A DNA stretch of 64,000 nucleotides from F23-D06 sp045130275 (GCA_045130275.1 JBGUPL010000085.1:1-64000); one strand, 5' to 3'. Shown: positions 51,132-60,608, numbered from the stretch's first letter. The notes: a model not told the origin generated them from the sequence alone. Translations and numbers: made by a program.

Positions 51132-52862
51132 ATGATTTTCAATTCTATAAAGCGATTATTTTTAGCTTCCGGCCTGCTATTGTGCTGTCTTTGCGCCAAC
51201 GCGCAGCACCAAATAGGCAACGGCCGAATCAGCGGAGACTTCGGATTCAACGGCATGTATTACATACCGGATTCCATCATCGGCGCCGAGCCGGTGGACT
51301 CCAAGGTCCGCGGCAATGCCTTCCTTAATATATTATACAGCAACGGTGGCTTTTCCGCCGGTGCCAGATACGAATTCTACCAATTCCCGCTCATCGACTT
51401 CGAGAAGATCGGTTATAAAGGGCAAGGCATCAAATATTTTTTCGCCGATTACACTAACAAGTTCATTTCGGTGACGGCAGGCAATTATTACGAACAGTTC
51501 GGTAACGGTCTGACCCTTCGCGCCTACGAAGACCGTCAGCTCGGCATCGACAACAGCCTGTTGGGTGCGCGCATAAAACTCACCCCCTATAAGGGCATCT
51601 ACCTCAAAGGCATCTGGGGCATGGAGCGCCGCAACTTCGACTCTTACCTTGACCGCAACGATTTCGTGAGCGGTGGCGATTTGGAACTCTCCTTCGGCGA
51701 GATGTTCCCCGTGATCCAAGAGAAAGGCTTCACCGCACGTGTGGGCGCAAGCTTTGTAAGCCGATACTGCGAGTCTGAACAAAGCTTATACTTCACCATC
51801 CACGCCGGAACAGATTCGGCCATGCAAGCCGTCATCCCTCTGGACAAATGGCCCAAAAATGTAGCCACATGGTCAACACGGATGACGTTCGGTTACAAAG
51901 ACTTCCGTTTGGACGGCGAATATGCGCGGAAAATCAACGACCCGAACATCAGCAACGAGTTCATCTACAAACCTGGCGAATCGCTCTTCTTGTCAGCGAC
52001 TTACGCTCGAAAAGGACTGGGAATCGCCGCCTCGTTCATCCGCGCCGACAATATGGAGTTCCGCTCGCAGCAGTTTGAGAACAGCAACTCGCTGCTCATG
52101 ATCAACTGTATCCCGGCCATCAACCGACAGTATTCCTACCAACTTATCGGCGACTACAGCTATGCCAGCCAACCCAACAGCCAAATCGGGGCGCAGTTGC
52201 AAGTCAACTACCAGATCCCCAAGAAATCTGTCCTCGGCGGCAAATACGGCACCGACCTGACCTTTAATTACTCGCGGTTCCACGACATCGACAAACAGCT
52301 TGTGCCTGAAGCGATTGAAAACGACATCATAGTCGGTACCGAGGGCTATACCTCCTCCTTCTTCAAATTCGGCCCGAACTTGCTCTACCAAGACATCGGT
52401 CTGGAGATCAGCCACCGCTTCAACAACAAAAAGTGGAAATGGATTCTGGCATACAACTATATCACCTACAATCTGGAAATCCTGCAAGGCCATGCCGGCA
52501 TGATGCGCGGCCATTTAGTGGCCTCCGACCTTTCATACAAGATCACACCGAAGCACGCGCTGCGCCTCGAGCTCCAGCACTTTTACACGAAGGATGATGA
52601 CGGTAGCAGCATATACGGTATGTTGGAATACTCCTTCAGCCCGAACTGGTTTGTTTCCATCGGCGACGACTGGAACTACGGCAACCCGCTGGAGGGACAC
52701 AAGACGCACTACTACAACATCTCCTGCGCCTATGTGTGGAACACCACTCGCATAGCATTGAACTTCGGCAAAACCAAAGAGGGCATCCTCTGCGTGGGCG
52801 GCGTCTGCCGTGCGGTGCCTGCCTCGTTCGGTGCCGGATTGTCGGTCACGACATCCTTCTAA
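51132..52862 (+). CDS. DUF6029 family outer-membrane protein
   Basis: Bacteroidota family of unknown function, probably an outer-membrane beta-barrel. The 576-residue product has a signal peptide (about 1-24, LFLASGLLLCCLCANAQ), GNGRISGDFGFNGMYY at the mature start, FADYTNKFISVTAGNYYEQFGNGLTLRAYEDRQLG-type conserved stretch (core GNYYEQFGNGLTLR), many alternating strands, and the characteristic ending CVGGVCRAVPASFGAGLSVTTSF with paired cysteines (core VGGVCRAVPASFG). That Cys pair next to two thiol-redox genes suggests this OMP is a client of them; this is inference. Confidence 0.82.
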   Translation: MIFNSIKRLFLASGLLLCCLCANAQHQIGNGRISGDFGFNGMYYIPDSIIGAEPVDSKVRGNAFLNILYSNGGFSAGARYEFYQFPLIDFEKIGYKGQGIKYFFADYTNKFISVTAGNYYEQFGNGLTLRAYEDRQLGIDNSLLGARIKLTPYKGIYLKGIWGMERRNFDSYLDRNDFVSGGDLELSFGEMFPVIQEKGFTARVGASFVSRYCESEQSLYFTIHAGTDSAMQAVIPLDKWPKNVATWSTRMTFGYKDFRLDGEYARKINDPNISNEFIYKPGESLFLSATYARKGLGIAASFIRADNMEFRSQQFENSNSLLMINCIPAINRQYSYQLIGDYSYASQPNSQIGAQLQVNYQIPKKSVLGGKYGTDLTFNYSRFHDIDKQLVPEAIENDIIVGTEGYTSSFFKFGPNLLYQDIGLEISHRFNNKKWKWILAYNYITYNLEILQGHAGMMRGHLVASDLSYKITPKHALRLELQHFYTKDDDGSSIYGMLEYSFSPNWFVSIGDDWNYGNPLEGHKTHYYNISCAYVWNTTRIALNFGKTKEGILCVGGVCRAVPASFGAGLSVTTSF

Positions 52863-52871
52863 TGCTACCGC

Positions 52872-55800
52872 CTAACCGTTCAGACGGTAATAGTTTTGAT
52901 ATTTCAGGAAATAACGCCAATATCCGGGAGTCTCTAATTGCTCCCGGATTTTTTCATAATGGCTTATGTAATACTGCCGCATTTGCTTGGTGACCAGGCG
53001 GTCTTTCTCGCTTTCAGTGTCGGCAGTAACATTTTCGTAAGGACGGCAACGTTCCGCCACCTCCAAACACATTTCCCCTTCGCGGAGCATCAGTTCATCC
53101 TTGGGGAGCACATGGCCGGTCCCGTGGAGGAACACCGGCAGAATGTCGGCGCCCAGTTCACGCGCCAACACAAACGCGCCCTTGTGGAAACGCAGAATCT
53201 CGCACTGAGGCGAACGCGTGCCTTCCGGAAAGATACAGATGGAATAGCCTCTATTGTAGAGATCGCGCAACCGCGGCATATTCTGGTCCATGCCATCGCT
53301 TGCAGGATAACACTCCGCTTTACGGATCACCAATCCGTAGAAAGGATTCCGCCACACCCAGTCGTTCGTCATAAACACGATTTTGGGAGTGAGCGCCATC
53401 ATGCAGACCAGATCAAAGTGGCTTTGATGGTTGGCGACAATCACCGCGGGCTTGTCGAAAGTCTCCGACGAGAGATTTTCCATTCGGAAACGTATTCCTG
53501 GGAGATGTTTCAAATAGAAAACGGCCATACGGTGCAACATCGTGTGGTATTTCAACTTTTTGGCCTCTGAATTCTTCCCGAGCAGGAAATAGACGGCAGT
53601 GAAAGGGATCAGCCAGAGGAACAGCAAGAGAAAACAAAAACCGAGAAAAATAGTATTTACCAGGCGTCTAAGGGTGATTGGGGTCTCCCTGGGCTGACCG
53701 TTCTTCTTCGTCAGCCAATCAAAGACGACAGGCGGCAGGAACGATGACATCATCACCACCGTGGCCATACCGATGATGGTGACCAACGCCAGCGAACGCA
53801 ACGCAGGATGTTTAGCCACAATCAGACAGCCAATACCGGCAAACATGATCAGCGCAGAGATGACCACGCTGTGTTTATACGATGCCAGTCGCGGCTTGCC
53901 CGTCGTATATTCATACAGAAGTCCCTCAGTGATAAAAATGGTATAGTCATCACCTTGTCCAAAAATAAAGGTTGCCAAGATAATATTCACAATATTAAAT
54001 TGAATACCGGTCAGATGCATCAGTCCCAAAATCCAAATCCAACCTACAGCCAAAGGAAGGAATGCCAACAGGGCAAGCTCTAAGCGGCGGAAAGAGACCA
54101 GCAGAAAGACAAACACCACCAAACTGCATACCAACCCAATATAATTGAAAGAGTCACGCAACATATCCACAAGTTGCTGTCCAACATCGCTGCCAGAAAA
54201 GACGAAAGCCGTTTCATCACCATCCAGCAGTTCATGAACCGCTTTCTGATCATCTGTTTTCACATAACTGATAATACGATAGCCTTTGTCTCCAACAGGA
54301 TAGATATATTTGTTAGTAAAGGGCTCTACAATATCGTTAAATTCTTGTATATCAGGTATTTCACACGGTTCAGCAACCATTGAGAAAAACGGTTGGAAAG
54401 CCTCTTCCGAAAAGCCATGAGCTGAAGCGGCTTGCTGGAATTCGCGCAGGAAAGCCTTGCGACTCTCTTCCTGCCAAAAAGCATTCCACCTTGCGGCAGC
54501 CTCCTCGCAGCGTCTCCTCGAAGGAAGCATCTCCCCCACCCCGCTTACGGAAGCGACGGCATCACAACCGCGGAGTATAGTCATCATCGAATCATGACGG
54601 TCAACCGCTTCCTGCAAAGAGGCGCCCTCTGTCACCGCATACATCATATCGGAAGACTGCAGACTCGACAGGACTTGTGCATTCTCCCGTTGCGATGGAG
54701 TCATATAGTTGATATTCGACAAATCGCTGTCGAAGGAAGTCTTGGTGGAAAAATAGCCCAAAATCACTGTGATGACCAACCCGACAAGCAAAATCCAGGG
54801 AGAAGCTTTCGTGCGCGAAAGGTGCAAGCCTGCCCATCGGCCGAAAAGACGGTGTTCGGACGGGGAGGGACGGCGCCGCATCAGCTGAGGCAGGAAAACC
54901 AGCACAAACAGGATGGTTCCCAACAGCATCAATGACGCAAAAAGGCCGAGATCCTGCATGGCACGGGCATCGAGCCAGAGCAGGCAGAAAAAGGCGGCCA
55001 CAGTGGTCAGATTGCCGATAAAGAGCGGCATAACCATCTCGCGCAGCGCCTCGCGACGATTCCCGACCTCCTTGTACTGGTCAAGGAAATGAAGCGGATA
55101 ATTAGCCACAATACCGATGATCACGGATCCAATTCCGAGAACGATAACGGAGACCCCACCACGGATCAGATATAGGCCGGCCAGCGAAAACAGAGCTCCG
55201 AAAAGGATGGAAGCGCCTACCCAAAGAATATCGGAGATGCGACGATAATGAAGCAACAGGATCAACAGAATCAACACGATCGCGATGGACACGGCAAGGA
55301 TGGAGTCGCGCTTGATCTGGTTCGCATTGGATGCGGAGATCAACGGCGCCCCTATGGCCGCAACCGCGACACCAGGGCACTCCGACTGCACTTCCGCCAT
55401 CAATGAATCCAAATGCTTAGACAACTGGCCATTATGGAAACTCTCATTCGCTCCATACGGGGAGTCGAACGTCAATATCCCGTGTTTCCCGTCACTTGTA
55501 AACAAATATCCGTCAACTACTTGCAAAGCGTCGTTCAGTTTCAGGGAATGCAGCCGCTCCAATGTCGGGGAGAAGAGTTGCAGCGGATCGCTCGGGAGGG
55601 TGCGCATAAACACGCCCGAAGTGGGGAACATCAGCATCTGCTTGTCGGACTTCAACCGCTCGTGGATGATATCCGGCGTTTTTATCAGAGAATCAATTCT
55701 TTGGTAGTCAGATTCTTCAAGGAGGTACGGCAAGTGAGCATATACAGCGTCCATCAAGTCGAAGACTTGGGTTTCATCCACCGTCACGGTCAGATTCTCC

Positions 55801-56114
55801 ACCAAGCCACTCTCTTCCAACCTGTTACCTAAAAGATCCATCGCATGCTGCACATCCTCGACACGGAGAGTATCATCCTGACTGGAAAAGAGGACCGCTA
55901 TCTGGCTTTGGGTAGCGAACTGCTGGTAAACTTCCTGGTATTTACGGCTCTCGTCGCTGCGGGGCAGGAATTTGGCGATATCCTCCTCGTAGTGCACCCG
56001 CGTGGCCAAAAAAGCGAAGAGAGCGGTCAGGGAAAGAGCAAGAGCCAGCGTCAGCCAGCGCCGTTTCTCCAGAAAGTCGTATATTTTCAGAAAAAAATTC
56101 GTCATAATCGGCAT
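52872..56114 (-). CDS. MMPL/RND-type lipid exporter fused to a PlsC-type acyltransferase
   Basis: Large inner-membrane protein of 1080 residues. Residues 1-800 form an RND/MMPL transporter: N-terminal helix (WLTLALALSLTALFAFLATR), a periplasmic loop (YEEDIAKFLPRSDESRKYQEV), two sets of membrane helices with IGSVIIGIVANYPLHFLDQY and FIFGQGDDYTIFITEGLLYEY. Residues about 840-1080 form a glycerolipid acyltransferase with NHQSHFD (HX4D, near 893) and FPEGTRS (near 964). The start overlaps the amidase stop by one base (TGATG); ATG 56105 is an alternative. The fusion suggests that an acyl product is transferred and exported, likely linked to the KS/ACP operon near 60-63 kb. Confidence 0.88.
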   Translation of the reverse strand: MPIMTNFFLKIYDFLEKRRWLTLALALSLTALFAFLATRVHYEEDIAKFLPRSDESRKYQEVYQQFATQSQIAVLFSSQDDTLRVEDVQHAMDLLGNRLEESGLVENLTVTVDETQVFDLMDAVYAHLPYLLEESDYQRIDSLIKTPDIIHERLKSDKQMLMFPTSGVFMRTLPSDPLQLFSPTLERLHSLKLNDALQVVDGYLFTSDGKHGILTFDSPYGANESFHNGQLSKHLDSLMAEVQSECPGVAVAAIGAPLISASNANQIKRDSILAVSIAIVLILLILLLHYRRISDILWVGASILFGALFSLAGLYLIRGGVSVIVLGIGSVIIGIVANYPLHFLDQYKEVGNRREALREMVMPLFIGNLTTVAAFFCLLWLDARAMQDLGLFASLMLLGTILFVLVFLPQLMRRRPSPSEHRLFGRWAGLHLSRTKASPWILLVGLVITVILGYFSTKTSFDSDLSNINYMTPSQRENAQVLSSLQSSDMMYAVTEGASLQEAVDRHDSMMTILRGCDAVASVSGVGEMLPSRRRCEEAAARWNAFWQEESRKAFLREFQQAASAHGFSEEAFQPFFSMVAEPCEIPDIQEFNDIVEPFTNKYIYPVGDKGYRIISYVKTDDQKAVHELLDGDETAFVFSGSDVGQQLVDMLRDSFNYIGLVCSLVVFVFLLVSFRRLELALLAFLPLAVGWIWILGLMHLTGIQFNIVNIILATFIFGQGDDYTIFITEGLLYEYTTGKPRLASYKHSVVISALIMFAGIGCLIVAKHPALRSLALVTIIGMATVVMMSSFLPPVVFDWLTKKNGQPRETPITLRRLVNTIFLGFCFLLLFLWLIPFTAVYFLLGKNSEAKKLKYHTMLHRMAVFYLKHLPGIRFRMENLSSETFDKPAVIVANHQSHFDLVCMMALTPKIVFMTNDWVWRNPFYGLVIRKAECYPASDGMDQNMPRLRDLYNRGYSICIFPEGTRSPQCEILRFHKGAFVLARELGADILPVFLHGTGHVLPKDELMLREGEMCLEVAERCRPYENVTADTESEKDRLVTKQMRQYYISHYEKIREQLETPGYWRYFLKYQNYYRLNG

Positions 56115-57322
56115 CACTTCACCAGCTTCACCGCCTCCGAAACGGGGATTTTCTGCTCGCCTTTGAAAGCGATGATGAAGGCATCGGGATACTTCGACTT
56201 TATTTCGCTAAGGATTGTTTTGGCCGCCTGCAGGGTGGTTTCGCTGCCAGCGGTGTATTTCCAAAGTCCACCTTCGTAAAAGCGGTTCACGTGGGGAATG
56301 TTCTTGAACCGTTTGTCATTGACGGCAATCTTTTCCGGAACTGCCATGAACTGCACCATAAAACGAACACCGTCGGGATCGGCCACCGTTTTTGTCACCG
56401 AGGCTTTTTCGTCAACCAGCTTCTTATCTGATTGATTATCAGCATTATTATCATTGCCGTTATCATGACTGGACGAAGTTACGTCATTTTTACTTTCAAC
56501 AGAATTATCATTGTTTACTGAAGGAGTAACGTCCGGAGTGTCTGAATTATTGCCTGTGATCTGCAAATAATAGGAAGAAAAAGCGCGGTATATTGCTCCG
56601 GCGATTTCTTTTTTATGCTGTTCATCATTGAGGTAGTTCTCTTCAGTAGGATTGGAGAGAAAGCCCATCTCTATGAGGATGCTGGGCATGGAGACAGACC
56701 AGAGCACCCAGTAGGGGGCCTGTTTGACACCGCGGTTGAGCAAGTGGGTGGTGGCGACAAGGTTTTTCTGCACTTTGTCGGCCAACAGGATGGAATTGTT
56801 GAGGTATGCCGACGAGTAGAGGGAAAACATGACGGCGGATTCGGGGGAGTCGGGGTTGAATCCGGCATAATTGTCTTTGTATCCCTCCTCTTTGAGCATG
56901 GCTGAGTTTTCGGCGCGGGCCACGGCAAGGTTTTGGGCCGATTTACTGAGACCCATCACATAGGTCTCGACACCGTGCGCGGAGTGGTTGTCATTGGCAT
57001 TGCAGTGGAACGAGATGAAGAGGTCGGCGTGATGGCTGTTGGCGATTTTGGCCCGGTTGTAGAGTTCCACGAAGACATCCGTGCTGCGAGTGTATATCAC
57101 CTTGACATTCGGGCAGTTATCGCTGATGAGTTTGCCTGTTTTTAGGGCGACGTCCAGGGCGACGTCCTTCTCCCGGGAATAAGTGCCGAGGCAGCCGGGA
57201 TCCTTTCCGCCGTGTCCTGCGTCAATCACCACCTTGAACGTTTTACCGTCTTTCTGGGCACTAACCGGCGGCATCAAAAAAATTATGAACAGATATACTA
57301 AGAAAAATATTTTCGAGTTCAT
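56114..57322 (-). CDS. N-acetylmuramoyl-L-alanine amidase, AmiC/amidase_3 type, with SPOR-like tail
   Basis: Periplasmic zinc amidase that trims septal peptidoglycan for daughter-cell separation. The 402-residue product has a signal peptide (about 1-22, MPPVSA), amidase_3 with zinc ligands in VVIDAGHGGKDPG (His), TYSREKDVALDVAL (Glu), LFISFHCNAND (His) and catalytic Glu in PSILIEMGFLSNPTE (about 40-260), an Asn/Asp/Ser-rich linker (about 258-310), and a C-terminal SPOR-like domain (GVRFMVQFMAV, YEGGLWKYTAGSETTLQAAK, KYPDAFIIAFKG). Coupled to the MMPL-acyltransferase gene. Its promoter interleaves with that of lptD. Confidence 0.92.
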   Translation of the reverse strand: MNSKIFFLVYLFIIFLMPPVSAQKDGKTFKVVIDAGHGGKDPGCLGTYSREKDVALDVALKTGKLISDNCPNVKVIYTRSTDVFVELYNRAKIANSHHADLFISFHCNANDNHSAHGVETYVMGLSKSAQNLAVARAENSAMLKEEGYKDNYAGFNPDSPESAVMFSLYSSAYLNNSILLADKVQKNLVATTHLLNRGVKQAPYWVLWSVSMPSILIEMGFLSNPTEENYLNDEQHKKEIAGAIYRAFSSYYLQITGNNSDTPDVTPSVNNDNSVESKNDVTSSSHDNGNDNNADNQSDKKLVDEKASVTKTVADPDGVRFMVQFMAVPEKIAVNDKRFKNIPHVNRFYEGGLWKYTAGSETTLQAAKTILSEIKSKYPDAFIIAFKGEQKIPVSEAVKLVK

Positions 57323-57340
57323 ATCATTCGATATTTTGAT

Positions 57341-57348
57341 TATCTTTG
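57341..57348 (+). promoter_or_regulatory. -7 element (TATCTTTG) for lptD
   Basis: TATCTTTG on the plus strand, 49 bases before the TTG start at 57397. It overlaps the transcribed leader of the divergent amidase gene. Confidence 0.5.
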
Positions 57349-57362
57349 CTGATTTTTTCGCG

Positions 57363-57370
57363 CAAAATTA
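57363..57370 (-). promoter_or_regulatory. -7 element (TAATTTTG) for the AmiC-type amidase gene
   Basis: TAATTTTG matches TAnnTTTG on the minus strand, 41 bases before ATG 57322. It lies within the predicted lptD leader, so the two promoters exclude each other sterically. Confidence 0.5.
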
Positions 57371-57396
57371 ATAATATTGACTTAAGGAAATACTGA

Positions 57397-60006
57397 TTGA
57401 TTAAAAAAATATACACATCGGATTTTTCATATTTCTGCAAGCTGATTATGGTGTTCATATTCAGCGGGTTGTGTATATTTGCCTCCGCGCAGGACGTAAG
57501 ACGGCGCCGTCCGCCGAGATCCACTTCCGACACGGCAAGGGTCAGCATCCTGAATCCGGGACAAGTTCCAGACAGCATCATCGCAAGCCAACATTCTCCA
57601 AAAGTGATCTCCGTCAACGCCATCTCCTCAGTGGTGGAGTACAGTGCCCGCGACTCGGTGGTGAATGACCTTCAGAACCGGCGCACCTACCTTTTCGGCG
57701 ATGCATTGGTGCATTACGAAGACATGGAGCTGCGTGCCGACTACATCGAGATCGATTTCAAGCGCAACGAGTTGTATGCCTGCGGCGTGGCCGACTCCAA
57801 CGGCACACTGACCGGCAACCCCGTCTTCAGCCAGCAAGGAGAGAACTACCGGGCCCGGGAAATCATGTATAATTTCACCACTAAAAAGGGCAAGATCACC
57901 CATGTGATCACCACGCAGGACGACGGATTCATCCATGGTGAGCAGGTGAAGAAAATGGGCGACAACGTGGCCTATATCAAGCGGGGCAAATACACGACCT
58001 GCGAGCTGGAGGACCCGCATTTCGAGATTGCCTTCTCCAAAGCAAAGGTCATCCAGCACGACAAGATTCTCATCGGGCCGGCCTACCTGAGTTTCACGGG
58101 GGTGCCCACCCCGCTGGCCCTCCCTTTCGGGTTCTTCCCGCTTGACGCGCAGCATAAGTCCGGTTTGGTGATGCCTTCCATCGGACAGGCGGGCACACTG
58201 GGGTTCTATCTCCGAGATCTGGGCTTTTACTTTGCCATCAACGACAACATCGACCTGCTGCTCTCGGCCGACCTCTACACGCGCGGCAGCTGGGCGCTGA
58301 AAGCAAAGTCCAACTACGTGTACCGCTACAAATGCAACGGATTGGTGGAATTGGCCTTCGCACGTTCACTCACCGGCGACCGCATTGACACGGCGAATTA
58401 CAAAAAGAGCAACAACTTCAAGATCTATTGGGACCACAAACAGGACAACAAGTCGCACCCGCGCACCCGTTTCAACGCGCACATCGACATGCAGAGTGCC
58501 AACTATGCCCGCTACAACATGACCTCCGCCAACGACTATCTCTCCAACCAGTTCACCTCTTCGGTCTCCTTCTCCACCTCCGCTGCCGATGTCTTCTTTT
58601 TCGACGCCGGCATTTCATACTCGCAGAACACCGGGACGCACACCGTCAACCTGAAACTGCCCAACATCAACATGTCCGTGGCACAGTTCTACCCTTTCCG
58701 GAAGAAGGACAAAATCGGCAAATTGAAATGGTACGACAACATCTCCATGAAATGGACCTCCCAGCTGGTGGGGCAGGTGAACACCATCGACTCCCTGTTT
58801 CTCAAGCCAATCACGTGGCAGCAGTTCGAGACGGGGATGATGCACACCATCCCGCTCACCATTCCCATCAAGATCGCGAAGACCATCAACTGGAACACCT
58901 CCATCACGCTCACTGAAAAATGGTACTTGCAGCATTACACCCGCGACATGGTTTGGGACACCACCATTGCCGAGATGCCCGTACTGCACCAGTATTTCAA
59001 CCGCAAGTTCGGTGCCGTCCACGACCTGAACGTTTCCTCCAACCTGACCACCAAGGTCTATGTGATGTACGTGTTCAAGAATGGAGGCGCCGTCAGGCAC
59101 ATCATCACCCCGACGCTGAATTTCACTTTCCAGCCGATGCTCAACGGGCGCAACACCGCGCAATACGTCAACCCGATGACCGGGGAGTTGGTGAATTACA
59201 CCTATTACGACAATTCTATTTTCGGGAGCGGTAACAACCGGATGACCGCCAGGGCGCAGATCTCTTTCGGCAACAACTTGGAAATCAAGGTTCGTTCGAA
59301 GAAAGACACCATAACGGGGCTTAAGAAAGTGCCTATCATCGACAACTTCAACATCTCAATGTATTACGACTTCGCTGCCGATTCCATGAAATGGTCACTG
59401 CTCACGATGTCGGGCCGAAGCACCCTCTTCAAGCACCTCTACCTCACCTACAGTTTCCTCTTCGACCCGTACAGCATCAACGAGAACGGGCGCCGGGTGA
59501 ATGTCACCGAATGGGCGGCCAACCGACGTCTGCTGCGCTACTCATCAGGCACTTACAGTGTATCTCTCAATTACCGCATTGACCAGAGCACCTTCAAATC
59601 GAAAGATCCCGAGAGGCAGAAAGCGCGCCTGCCGTGGTCGCTTACTTTCAACTACACCTTCACCTACGGTATCAACGACAACCTCGACTATTATCGTCTT
59701 ATATATCAATATCCTGACTTGAAGCCCTACACTCACAACATTGTCCACACGCTGGGAGTCGCCGGCGACATAAACATCACCAAAAAATGGCGATTTGGTT
59801 TCACCACTGGTTATGATTTTGTACAGAAGTCCTTGTCATACACTTCGTTGGATTTCTATCGCGACATGCACTGCTGGGAAATGAGCTTCAACTGGATCCC
59901 GGTCGGATACCGCAAAGGATGGTCGTTCACCATCAATGTGAAGTCCTCAACGCTCCGCGATGTGCTGAAGTACAAGAAAGAGATGGATTTCCGCGACAAC
60001 CTCTAA
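57397..60006 (+). CDS. lptD: LPS-assembly outer-membrane protein LptD
   Basis: Outer-membrane barrel with an OstA/LptA-like periplasmic domain that inserts LPS into the outer leaflet. The 869-residue product shows the OstA fold (TYLFGDALVHYEDMELRADYIEIDF, NPVFSQQGENYRAREIMYNF), the junction PHFEIAFSKAKVIQHDKILIGPAYLSFTGVPTPLALPFGFFPL (core PLALPFGFFP), then the barrel to the C-terminus. Start: TTG 57397 is preceded by AAGGAA at a proper distance and gives a signal peptide with a Lys-Lys n-region; ATG 57448 would leave no positive charge before the hydrophobic core. Diverges from the amidase gene and converges on the KS-like gene. Confidence 0.88.
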   Translation: MIKKIYTSDFSYFCKLIMVFIFSGLCIFASAQDVRRRRPPRSTSDTARVSILNPGQVPDSIIASQHSPKVISVNAISSVVEYSARDSVVNDLQNRRTYLFGDALVHYEDMELRADYIEIDFKRNELYACGVADSNGTLTGNPVFSQQGENYRAREIMYNFTTKKGKITHVITTQDDGFIHGEQVKKMGDNVAYIKRGKYTTCELEDPHFEIAFSKAKVIQHDKILIGPAYLSFTGVPTPLALPFGFFPLDAQHKSGLVMPSIGQAGTLGFYLRDLGFYFAINDNIDLLLSADLYTRGSWALKAKSNYVYRYKCNGLVELAFARSLTGDRIDTANYKKSNNFKIYWDHKQDNKSHPRTRFNAHIDMQSANYARYNMTSANDYLSNQFTSSVSFSTSAADVFFFDAGISYSQNTGTHTVNLKLPNINMSVAQFYPFRKKDKIGKLKWYDNISMKWTSQLVGQVNTIDSLFLKPITWQQFETGMMHTIPLTIPIKIAKTINWNTSITLTEKWYLQHYTRDMVWDTTIAEMPVLHQYFNRKFGAVHDLNVSSNLTTKVYVMYVFKNGGAVRHIITPTLNFTFQPMLNGRNTAQYVNPMTGELVNYTYYDNSIFGSGNNRMTARAQISFGNNLEIKVRSKKDTITGLKKVPIIDNFNISMYYDFAADSMKWSLLTMSGRSTLFKHLYLTYSFLFDPYSINENGRRVNVTEWAANRRLLRYSSGTYSVSLNYRIDQSTFKSKDPERQKARLPWSLTFNYTFTYGINDNLDYYRLIYQYPDLKPYTHNIVHTLGVAGDINITKKWRFGFTTGYDFVQKSLSYTSLDFYRDMHCWEMSFNWIPVGYRKGWSFTINVKSSTLRDVLKYKKEMDFRDNL

Positions 60007-60050
60007 TGTCAAGACAAAAGGGCCATGGAATATGGGCCTTAACGGGAATT

Positions 60051-60608
60051 TTACTCGAAGATTGCGATTTCCACTTCAAAATTATTATCCGAGACGGCTT
60101 CAACCCAACCGGCAAGGACACTTGTGGTTTCGGGATCGAGGAAGGCGCGCTCAACCGCCTGCAGCATCGTTCCTTGATCTTTTTCGGGAAGCAACAAAAA
60201 GCTGCTTTCCCCATGATATTTGTTGCGAATGGAGATTTCTCCTGTCACAATATTGGGCAACGTATAGACGAACACAGAGGGTGACGGGTAAAACGACTCT
60301 TTGTCGGCAATGGTACGTTGGAACATACTGTCGGCGTGCAGGGAAGAATAGCGGTTGAAGAGGATAACGGCACGGTCGGCACGGGGCACGAAACGATCCC
60401 CTCCCTCTTGGGCCAACAGGATTTCTGATGCAATGAATCCGGCCTTACACAGGACATCCATCTTGAAAAACTTCGGATAGTCCAACTTAAATTTGCGATA
60501 CAACTGCGTCAAAAAAGAATCCCCCTCGGCAGCCTCTGCCAAGCAATTCCCGTTCACCTCCAAGCTTTTCGGTGTCAATTTAACCCTATGTGTCACCTTC
60601 GATTCCAT
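60051..60608 (-). CDS. Truncated ketosynthase-like protein (no catalytic Cys/His)
   Basis: Small relative of beta-ketoacyl synthases found in Bacteroidota lipid/polyene clusters; role unknown. The 185-residue product carries a thiolase-fold fragment: VLCKAGFIASEILLAQEGG, RAVILFNRYSSLHAD, and FYPSPSVFVYTLPNIVTGEISIRNKYHGESSF (core SPSVFVYTLPNIVTGE), which resembles the ketosynthase segment SPxxFxxTLPNAxxG. No NAC(S/I)-type active Cys and no His pair are seen, and half of a normal ketosynthase is absent. It may act like a chain-length-factor partner of the KS gene upstream. Last gene of the operon, 134 bases after the KS stop. Confidence 0.72.
   Translation of the reverse strand: MESKVTHRVKLTPKSLEVNGNCLAEAAEGDSFLTQLYRKFKLDYPKFFKMDVLCKAGFIASEILLAQEGGDRFVPRADRAVILFNRYSSLHADSMFQRTIADKESFYPSPSVFVYTLPNIVTGEISIRNKYHGESSFLLLPEKDQGTMLQAVERAFLDPETTSVLAGWVEAVSDNNFEVEIAIFE

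Noticed and set aside
60014..60041. GGGCC ... GGGCC region between lptD and the KS-like gene as a bidirectional terminator
   Set aside because: The arms pair only imperfectly and no T-run follows.
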